Shown here piece by piece: positions 1 to 4,663 of a DNA stretch of 6,234 nucleotides. Every line of letters starts with the position of its first letter. Within the stretch, counting starts at the first letter, position 1. Source of the DNA: Verrucomicrobiales bacterium (GTDB lineage Bacteria; Verrucomicrobiota; Verrucomicrobiia; Limisphaerales; JAFMIX01); assembly GCA_017853785.1 (NCBI GenBank), contig JAFMIX010000131.1, forward strand, positions 1-6,234. Reading direction: 5' to 3'. A program made the position numbers and the translations under genes. Under the pieces are notes generated by a model that did not search any database, had not been told where the DNA came from, and saw only the letters and a list, made by a program, of their open reading frames with translations.

Positions 1-3
1 CCG

Positions 4-1548
4 ATGCTGCTTGGCCCGGTGGATTGTTACCGCGAGAACCGCGGTAAGAAATGGGAATCAGTCACGGCAGTTAGCATCGAGGTCGCTTGGCAGTTTTCCA
101 AAGTCTATCGGGAAATCATTGATGAAACCGGCAAGCCTCAAGACGTAAGCAAACGATTCATTACCACCGATGCGGATGGAAAACAGTTTCCAACCGAGGC
201 GTGGTTTGCTTGGCGGGATGCAGCCTATACCAATCCGTGTTTCCGCCACGATCACCCTGAATTTGAAAAGGAGCAGCCCAACGGCAAGACCAACAAGATG
301 CTTGTCCGGCATCCGTTTCCAAAGGGTTCCAAGATCGCGTTTTGGTATTGGGGCGGAAAGATTCTGGATTCCGTGCAAGCCCGGCAGCATATCTACGCCA
401 CGCTTTACGCGGAACAGGTCGTTAAAACTCGCGGTTTCAAGCTGCTACGGGAAGCGTTTGCAAGCAACGGTGGCAAGCCGGGATGCGATTTGAGAATTTT
501 TGACCGTGACGGATATGATTGGGCGTCGCTGGGCATGACACCGGAAGATTGCGTGCGCGCAGAACATTCCTTTGGTCACGGCATGGTCATTGCGTTTTTG
601 CTGCAAGGCATAGACCCGACCAACATCGTGCCGAAGCTCAAGCTGAACTGGCGCGATTATTACGACCGTTACCGGTGGATGGAAGTCAACCAGCCAAAAA
701 TGATTCCGGCGGAAAAGGAAATCATTGAAGGGCTGGGCGTGAAAATTTTGGGACTTTCAAAGGCGGATGCCAAAACCTGCTGGGGCGTTGCGCACCCGCC
801 CGGACGATTTGCGGCAACGGTGATCAGCATCAACCCGGACATCCGGCACAAGTATTCCGAGCTGGGGAAAAAGTTGGCGCTGAAAATTTTCAAGACCAAC
901 GAGGACACGCGCAAGGAATCACCCCGGTTGGTCAAGTTTCACAATGAGTTAAGAAAACATTTGCCCGGCCTGCCAAGTGAATATGTCCAAGAGGTATTTC
1001 ACGCCGGAAACGAAGTGGCCGCCGATGGCGCGGCTTACGACTTCCTCATTCAAGAATGGATCGAGGGTGAAACGCTGGAAGATATGCTTAAAGGCAAAAT
1101 CGAGCGGGGTGACGTTTTGAAAATGCTGGATGACCTATTCGGTCAAATCGTCATTCCGCTGTGGGCAGTCGGCACGGCCTTTTGGGACATCCGGGATTCA
1201 AACTACCTGTTCACGCCGGACAAAAGGCTGGTGATGATTGATTCGGATACGGTCGTCGCCTATGCCGACGAAATCACCGGTAAACCTGCCGTCTATACGC
1301 GGAGGAACACCGGCAAGATTGTGTCGATGGAACGCTACGCGATGACCGTCAGCCGGATGACGGCGGCGTGTCTTGGCATAAAAAGCGCCGCAGTCCAAAA
1401 ACAGGTGAGAGGCTTGTTTGCCACACACCTTGACAAAACATTTTGCCAGCCATACCCGGATGCGCTTGGGCGGGATTGGGAAAAGCGGGCGGTGCAGTGC
1501 TATCGAAGTTTCCGGGCGGACTATGACAAGCTGCTGGCCAATCCCTGA
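4..1548 (+). CDS. Two-domain protein: unidentified N-terminal domain fused to a protein-kinase-like domain (probable cargo)
   Basis: I do not recognise the whole protein. The last third reads as a degenerate protein-kinase or aminoglycoside-phosphotransferase fold. ALKIF with K294 resembles the beta-3 lysine, FHNEL with E315 the helix-C glutamate, and FLIQEWIEGETLEDML (about 347-362) the hinge. WDIRDSN with D395 and N400 matches the catalytic-loop D-x4-N (HRDxxxxN, with Trp for His), and MIDSDT (D413/D415) sits where DFG would be. The N-terminal part (about 1-230) has an early SIEVAWQFSKVY segment, then ARQHIYATLYAEQVV, IFDRDGYDW and HSFGHGMVIAFLLQG. That order loosely recalls the uncharacterised DUF6939-type layout, from memory only. 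No signal peptide or membrane segment is evident, so it is probably cytosolic. The frame is open to base 1, so the true start may lie upstream of the window. It ends 5 bp from the convergent relaxase ORF, and by eye it is less GC-rich than the mobility genes. Confidence 0.85.
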   Translation: MLLGPVDCYRENRGKKWESVTAVSIEVAWQFSKVYREIIDETGKPQDVSKRFITTDADGKQFPTEAWFAWRDAAYTNPCFRHDHPEFEKEQPNGKTNKMLVRHPFPKGSKIAFWYWGGKILDSVQARQHIYATLYAEQVVKTRGFKLLREAFASNGGKPGCDLRIFDRDGYDWASLGMTPEDCVRAEHSFGHGMVIAFLLQGIDPTNIVPKLKLNWRDYYDRYRWMEVNQPKMIPAEKEIIEGLGVKILGLSKADAKTCWGVAHPPGRFAATVISINPDIRHKYSELGKKLALKIFKTNEDTRKESPRLVKFHNELRKHLPGLPSEYVQEVFHAGNEVAADGAAYDFLIQEWIEGETLEDMLKGKIERGDVLKMLDDLFGQIVIPLWAVGTAFWDIRDSNYLFTPDKRLVMIDSDTVVAYADEITGKPAVYTRRNTGKIVSMERYAMTVSRMTAACLGIKSAAVQKQVRGLFATHLDKTFCQPYPDALGRDWEKRAVQCYRSFRADYDKLLANP

Positions 1549-1553
1549 CAAGA

Positions 1554-2969
1554 TCATTTGATGGCTGGCGGCGTGAATCTTGGCGGCGGCATGATTGGCC
1601 GGGCGGGATGTGGTGAAGATTGCCGCCGCTGGATTTCGTGAATCAGGACTTGGGCAAGGAACTGTAAAGGGAACTGACAAAATCGAGTTGCGCGGTCAAC
1701 GGCTGCAACGATGCCGACAAAGCCTCCAACTGCCGCCGCAAGTCCGCCACCTGCTGTTCCCATTGCCGCTGCTGCTGCGCGAAAAATTGTCGTTGTTCCT
1801 GCTGTTGCCGTTCGTGATCGCGCAACAATTCTTCCAATGTGCGCAACAACATCTGCGTTAATTCTGACTGATGATCGTTTTTCATAAATCACTCCGCGTT
1901 TTCGATTTCTATAAAAGTTCTGCCATGGGTGCGGACGGGCTGGCCGACGGGGACGTATTGCGCGGCGCGCAACTTCGCCAGCTTGTCCTCGCTCTGCATG
2001 ATCTCCGTCTGCAACTGGTGAAGCTGCGACTCCGCCCGCGCCGTGCGCCATGCCGCCGTCAACATCAAGGCCGATGCCAGCAACACCGCCAGCGTCGTCA
2101 CCGCCAGCGCCAGCAGCATCAACCTCCGACACCGGCTTTCCGCCCCGGCGATAAAGTTTTTGAAAAGTTGCGACTCGGCGCGCAAATAATTCTGCCACTC
2201 GGTCTGTTGCCGTTCGGAGTTCGTCCGCGCCTCCTGTTCCCGCTGCTGTTGGGCCAGCTTCAAGTCGCTGGCGACTGAATTCGCGTTCATAAAATAATCC
2301 TTTCAACCGCGTCCGATTGCCTTCGTGGTCGGCAATCGTGAGATAATTGTCGCCCTGACGCGGCACGGTGAATCCGGCCTGCTCAAGAAACCGGACAACA
2401 TCGGCGCGGTCGGCGATGCGCCCGGCCTTCACCTCGCCGCAAACCGCCGCGTCCACTTCGGCGAGCAAATCCTTCCGGCTCTGGCCGAGTTTTTTGCCGA
2501 TGTTGATCGTGCGCCGCCGCGCGGGGTCGTCGGGGCGGCTCAAGCCGTATTTGATGTTGGTCATGCGCTCCCATGCGTAAAATAAATCGTGGTCGCGGCG
2601 GTGGTGGTAAATGGTGACGTGCTTGCCGGTGTGGAGGTCGGTTTCGACGGCGGTGATGTGGTAGTCAGGCCGGACGGCCTTGGTCGTCGGATGAACCTTG
2701 TCGGTGTGGCCGACGACCAACACATCCAACGCATCTTTTTCAAGTCCACCGCATAACAGATTGCGGAAGTCATCAAGGATGGCCGCTGCCGTTGCATCCG
2801 TAATGTTTTCCTCGAAGCTCAAGACGATCCCGCAATACTTCTGGTTGAACTTCGACCGGTCAATCAGCCGTTGCGTGATAGCCGGGTCGCCGCGCAAAAC
2901 GCGCGCGGTGGGATTTCGCAACTGATAGCGGATGGAAGCGCGCTTGCCGCCGAGCATCTTGATCACCAT
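1554..2969 (-). CDS. mobA: Relaxase/mobilization nuclease, MOBP (ColE1 MbeA/HEN-like) family
   Basis: This is the predicted relaxase that nicks oriT, becomes covalently attached to the cut strand and leads transfer. Residues 1-232 follow the ColE1-type MbeA layout. RASIRYQL gives candidate nucleophile Y15, ARVLRGDP (22-29) matches the 'VLRGDP' box, and KYCGIVLSFEE (44-54) follows. The metal-binding region is GHTDK (H88) through DYHI (D102, H104), then HTGKHVTIYHHRRD, YAWERMTNIKYGL and RLKGLFYERE. The usual His-Glu-Asn triad seems replaced by His-Asp-His, with an insertion. The start follows GGAGG and overlaps the mobC stop by 7 nt (ATGGTGA), suggesting coupled translation. From about residue 227 the frame overlaps two nested genes, and its product there is Gly/Ala/Arg-rich and low in complexity. 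The ORF of 471 residues is close to the ColE1 MbeA length of roughly 500. The N-terminal half is secure; translation of the C-terminal half is less certain. Confidence 0.85.
   Translation of the reverse strand: MVIKMLGGKRASIRYQLRNPTARVLRGDPAITQRLIDRSKFNQKYCGIVLSFEENITDATAAAILDDFRNLLCGGLEKDALDVLVVGHTDKVHPTTKAVRPDYHITAVETDLHTGKHVTIYHHRRDHDLFYAWERMTNIKYGLSRPDDPARRRTINIGKKLGQSRKDLLAEVDAAVCGEVKAGRIADRADVVRFLEQAGFTVPRQGDNYLTIADHEGNRTRLKGLFYEREFSRQRLEAGPTAAGTGGADELRTATDRVAELFARRVATFQKLYRRGGKPVSEVDAAGAGGDDAGGVAGIGLDVDGGMAHGAGGVAASPVADGDHAERGQAGEVARRAIRPRRPARPHPWQNFYRNRKRGVIYEKRSSVRINADVVAHIGRIVARSRTATAGTTTIFRAAAAAMGTAGGGLAAAVGGFVGIVAAVDRATRFCQFPLQFLAQVLIHEIQRRQSSPHPARPIMPPPRFTPPAIK
1643..1885 (-). 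CDS. MobD/MbeD-like coiled-coil mobilization protein, nested in the relaxase ORF
   Basis: The product has 80 residues in the same frame as the upstream nested gene. It is almost wholly a predicted coiled coil: MLLRTLEELLRDHERQQQEQ (about 12-31) begins a long Gln/Glu/Arg-rich helix with Leu heptads up to about residue 67, then a short Ser-rich tail. This resembles the small MbeD/MobD proteins of ColE1-type mobilization regions in length, composition and position (last, inside the relaxase gene). GGAG lies 6 nt before the ATG, and the ATG comes 3 nt after the preceding TGA, so translation is probably coupled. It has no membrane segment or signal peptide. In ColE1, MbeD has also been linked to entry exclusion; I cannot tell whether that applies here. 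Confidence 0.72.
   Translation of the reverse strand: MKNDHQSELTQMLLRTLEELLRDHERQQQEQRQFFAQQQRQWEQQVADLRRQLEALSASLQPLTAQLDFVSSLYSSLPKS
1889..2290 (-). CDS. MobB/MbeB-like single-pass membrane coiled-coil protein, nested in the relaxase ORF
   Basis: The product has 133 residues in the +1 frame relative to the relaxase. A charged, Gln-rich N-terminal segment (about 8-45, LKLAQQQREQEAR onward) is likely helical. It is followed by one hydrophobic segment (about 57-80, rich in Leu, Ala and Val), a second short coiled coil (82-110) and a C-terminal tail with RTHGRTFIEIE. The ordered amphipathic and membrane pattern argues that this frame is coding. AAAGGA lies 7 nt before the ATG. In ColE1-type plasmids mbeB lies out of frame inside mbeA and supports mobilization; assignment here rests on that position and on general resemblance, not on a diagnostic motif. 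A likely role is helping the relaxosome engage the membrane or coupling protein. The stop is separated by only 3 nt from the start of the next nested gene. Confidence 0.75.
   Translation of the reverse strand: MNANSVASDLKLAQQQREQEARTNSERQQTEWQNYLRAESQLFKNFIAGAESRCRRLMLLALAVTTLAVLLASALMLTAAWRTARAESQLHQLQTEIMQSEDKLAKLRAAQYVPVGQPVRTHGRTFIEIENAE
1892..1895 (-). promoter_or_regulatory. Shine-Dalgarno GGAG of the second nested mob gene
   Basis: GGAG lies 6 nt before the ATG at 1883-1885 and overlaps the last codons of the preceding nested gene. This fits coupled translation of the two nested genes. Confidence 0.6.
2298..2303 (-). promoter_or_regulatory. Shine-Dalgarno AAAGGA of the first nested mob gene
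   Basis: AAAGGA lies 7 nt before the ATG at 2288-2290, within the relaxase reading frame. It is evidence that the nested frame is independently translated. Confidence 0.65.
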
Positions 2970-3277
2970 AACGCCTCCATCGCCGCGCGGATGGCAGCCA
3001 ACTCGACGGCGATTCGCACGGCGTCAATCCGCTCGCCGGTCAGGGCGGCGCGATTGATGCCGTGCGCGATCTGATTCAGATTGTTTCCGATGCGCGCGAG
3101 CTGGCGCGTGACATCGCGCTTGGTGTCGGCAACTTCGTTGCGCCGTGGCAACGGCTGGCCGAGCGCGAGCGCCCGCAACGAAGTTCCGAGCGCCCGCCGT
3201 GGGAACACGCTTTGGAAATGCGCCCGCTCCGAGTCGGAAAGGCGGATTTTCAAAACGTGCTGGCGGCGGGTTTTCAT
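2963..3277 (-). CDS. mobC: MobC-type mobilization accessory protein
   Basis: The 104-residue product is a probable DNA-binding relaxosome component that helps the relaxase open or recognise oriT. The N-terminus (HVLKIRLSDSERAHF, 7-21) looks like the strand and first helix of a ribbon-helix-helix-like domain. RQLARIGNNLNQIAHGIN (58-75) is the characteristic conserved stretch of bacterial MobC proteins, and a C-terminal helix ends at LW. It is the first gene after the two-hairpin candidate oriT and overlaps the relaxase start by 7 nt; mbeC/mobC sits next to oriT and just upstream of the relaxase in ColE1-type systems. The ATG at 3275-3277 is the only good start, because an in-frame TGA lies two codons upstream. 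No normally spaced Shine-Dalgarno is present; the nearest AAGGAGG is buried in a hairpin about 28 nt upstream. Confidence 0.88.
   Translation of the reverse strand: MKTRRQHVLKIRLSDSERAHFQSVFPRRALGTSLRALALGQPLPRRNEVADTKRDVTRQLARIGNNLNQIAHGINRAALTGERIDAVRIAVELAAIRAAMEALW
2974..2978 (-). promoter_or_regulatory. Shine-Dalgarno GGAGG of the relaxase gene
   Basis: GGAGG inside the end of mobC lies 4 nt before the ATG at 2967-2969. It supports that start rather than the next in-frame ATG four codons later. Confidence 0.7.
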
Positions 3278-3285
3278 GGGAGGTC

Positions 3286-3345
3286 AAGGAGGGGACACCC
3301 TCCTTGCGAGCGTCGTGTGGCCTGTGGCCACACGACTATGCTCGC
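3286..3345. other. Candidate origin of transfer (oriT): two adjacent hairpins before mobC
   Basis: The gap between the 271-residue protein gene and mobC holds two back-to-back inverted repeats. AAGGAGGG (3286-3293) pairs perfectly with CCCTCCTT (3298-3305) across GACA. GCGAGC plus GTCGTGTGGCC (3306-3322) pairs with GGCCACACGAC (3326-3336) and GCTCGC (3340-3345) across TGT, with a TAT bulge. Mobilization oriT sites usually combine such inverted repeats with a nick site and sit just upstream of mobC, as here. I cannot place the nick. A terminator is less likely on the minus strand because no T-run follows either hairpin. Confidence 0.6.
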
Positions 3346-3356
3346 CATCGGGGTTT

Positions 3357-4172
3357 TTAGTGTTGAGGCCATAGGCGATGCACCACGAAGATGATGATGA
3401 TAATGATGATGAAAAAACCGGTGAGCCAATAAATCATGCGGTTGAGAAATTCCGCACGGTCATGTTCCCGCTTAAGCTTCGTCTCAGTTTCGATCAACGT
3501 GGTCAAGGTTGCGTTGCGTTGTAACTCATCAATGCTGGCGCGTTCGTCCAACTCGGCAATTCTCTTGGTCGCTTTTTCCAAAGGCTGTGCAACCGCCGCC
3601 CGGTCGGCTGCCAGCTTCGCGTTGGCATCGGCAAGCCAGCGTTGCCGGAAATAATTATCCACACACTGCCCGGCATTGAAGGGCGGGCAGTCGGTCAAAT
3701 CGCTGTCCGTGCCCTGAATGAACTGACCGTAAGGAAACAACTGGATGCGCCGCCACGCTATCGCCCGCGCCAGCGGGATGGCTTGGTCGCGCTGATCCAA
3801 CTTGATGATGACCACCTGAACCTGGCCGGTCGTGCGATCCTGATAACGGAAGATGATGGCGGCTGCGCCTCCATAGACCGTTGGCCGGAGCAAGTCAATC
3901 TGGCCAATGTTGAAATGGCGATGCTGGGCGGAAAGCTCGACCATGTCAGGGCACATGGAATTCTGGCCGGGGGCATGAGCCTTGACCCATTTATCCACCG
4001 CCTCCGCCGCCGCCATGTTCAACGGCATTGGGCCAGGCATCTGGGCTTTGATGAGCGGGTTCGTGATCGTGACTTCCGGTTTCGGCGTCGCCTTGGCTGG
4101 AATGGATTGATCTTGGTTTAGCTTCTGGCCTTCCGGCTGAAGCCCGTCGTTGGGTTGCATTTCTATTTGCAT
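3357..4172 (-). CDS. Unrecognised tail-anchored coiled-coil membrane protein
   Basis: I do not recognise a family. The 271-residue product has a Pro/Gln-rich disordered N-terminus (1-50). A globular part follows (about 52-180), with a beta-like stretch AAAIIFRYQDRTTGQVQVVI (103-122) and cysteines C74, C162 and C170. Next come a charged coiled coil (about 183-240) and a single C-terminal membrane segment (about 247-264) containing seven consecutive isoleucines, with only HRLWPQH after it. This predicts a tail-anchored protein with most of its mass in the cytoplasm. The ATG is 3 nt past the stop of the preceding HTH gene, so the two are probably cotranscribed. A second in-frame ATG at codon 5 is possible; neither has a clear Shine-Dalgarno. 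Its place between the excisionase-like genes and the candidate oriT suggests a mobility-related or regulatory role, but that is inference. Confidence 0.8.
   Translation of the reverse strand: MQIEMQPNDGLQPEGQKLNQDQSIPAKATPKPEVTITNPLIKAQMPGPMPLNMAAAEAVDKWVKAHAPGQNSMCPDMVELSAQHRHFNIGQIDLLRPTVYGGAAAIIFRYQDRTTGQVQVVIIKLDQRDQAIPLARAIAWRRIQLFPYGQFIQGTDSDLTDCPPFNAGQCVDNYFRQRWLADANAKLAADRAAVAQPLEKATKRIAELDERASIDELQRNATLTTLIETETKLKREHDRAEFLNRMIYWLTGFFIIIIIIIFVVHRLWPQH
3391..3411 (-). repeat. ATC/ATT trinucleotide run encoding seven isoleucines
   Basis: Seven consecutive isoleucine codons, nearly all ATC, form a short microsatellite within the membrane segment of the tail-anchored protein. Whole-codon slippage here would change the length of the membrane helix without breaking the frame. 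Confidence 0.7.
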
Positions 4173-4175
4173 AAA

Positions 4176-4382
4176 TTAAAAGTTGTTGGTGAATCCGTGC
4201 TGCCGCAAAGCGGCATCACACGCGGGAATGTCAAATCGCACCACACGCTTGATTTTGAAAAACGCGAGCAAGCCCGTGCTCATCCAATTACTGATGGTTC
4301 GTGGGCTGACACCGTAGCGTTGCGCCAGCGTCGTTTTATCGGCGAAGCGCCGATCCGATGGGTTGTTATCAGTTGTTTGCAT
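4176..4382 (-). CDS. Small helix-turn-helix protein, AlpA/excisionase-like (second of tandem pair)
   Basis: The 68-residue product consists of little more than one DNA-binding domain. FADKTTLAQRYGVSPRTISNW (about 13-33) is a helix-turn-helix with the 'LAxRYxVSxRTIxxW' pattern of MerR/AlpA/Xis-type winged helices. A beta wing (KIKRVVRFD) and the pattern CDAALRQHG follow. Such proteins act as excisionases (directionality factors) or small repressors in integrated elements. The start is set by a strong AAGGAG 4 nt before the ATG at 4380-4382; the frame extends further upstream, but that part is shadow sequence. It overlaps the end of the preceding HTH gene by 14 nt. It is clearly related to that gene (ADK, LA-RY-V--RTI--W, R--FD---CD--L-Q-G), so the two look like a duplicated pair. 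Confidence 0.82.
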   Translation of the reverse strand: MQTTDNNPSDRRFADKTTLAQRYGVSPRTISNWMSTGLLAFFKIKRVVRFDIPACDAALRQHGFTNNF

Positions 4383-4596
4383 AAGTCTCCTTCTGGTTTC
4401 CGAATTGCAGCAAGCGGCGGTCACAGTCGCCGACATCAAAAATAATCCGCTTGCCCTGACGCGTGCCGTGAATGATTTCAGCACTCTGCCAAGCCTCGAT
4501 GGTGCGAACGCCAACCATATATCGCTCCGCCAATCCGCGCTTATCTGCGGTGGCGTGAGTCATTCCGGGTTCGATTTTTCCAAATAAATCAGTCAT
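4369..4596 (-). CDS. Small helix-turn-helix protein, AlpA/excisionase-like (first of tandem pair)
   Basis: The 75-residue product (from the ATG at 4594-4596) is a single DNA-binding domain. ADKRGLAERYMVGVRTIEAW (about 17-36) forms the helix-turn-helix, and QGKRIIFDVGDCDRRLLQFG (about 47-66) the wing and closing helix. It shares this pattern with the next gene. A TTG one codon upstream would add a residue and is less likely. No Shine-Dalgarno is visible. It lies 67 nt downstream of the integrase stop in the same direction, so it may share the integrase transcript. Candidate roles are excisionase or regulator of the integrase or mob genes; which of the paralogues does which cannot be told from sequence. 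Confidence 0.78.
   Translation of the reverse strand: MTDLFGKIEPGMTHATADKRGLAERYMVGVRTIEAWQSAEIIHGTRQGKRIIFDVGDCDRRLLQFGNQKETYANN
4387..4392 (-). promoter_or_regulatory. Shine-Dalgarno AAGGAG of the second HTH gene
   Basis: AAGGAG lies 4 nt upstream of the ATG at 4380-4382. It decides the start of the second HTH gene against the longer upstream-extended frame. Confidence 0.75.
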
Positions 4597-4663
4597 CAAA
4601 TTATTTTAGTGCGGTTTCCATTTTTGATGGGGACGAAGTTTTCCTCTTGGTGCGGGGTTGGCT

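Noticed and set aside
1584..1628. CGGCGGCA/TGCCGCCG inverted repeat near the convergent gene ends
   Set aside because: The arms are 8 bp of low-complexity GC with a loop of about 29 nt and no T-run, and the repeat lies inside the relaxase frame.
1198..1680. Minus-strand open frame (160 codons) opposite the end of the kinase-like gene
   Set aside because: It is antisense to the conserved D395-N400-D413 region and has no recognisable features.
1871..2278. Plus-strand open frame (135 codons) opposite the nested membrane-protein gene
   Set aside because: Its Arg/Gln/His-rich low-complexity product is typical of an antisense shadow; the minus-strand frame has a Shine-Dalgarno, coiled coil and membrane helix.
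3306..3358. Hairpin followed by GGGGTTTTT on the plus strand as an intrinsic terminator
   Set aside because: No plus-strand gene reads into it, the T-run is several bases away from the stem, and nothing similar follows on the minus strand; oriT fits the context better, though a dual role is not excluded.
4383..4514. Upstream extension of the second HTH gene
   Set aside because: The strong AAGGAG before the internal ATG at 4380-4382, and the out-of-character sequence before it, make the shorter form the gene.
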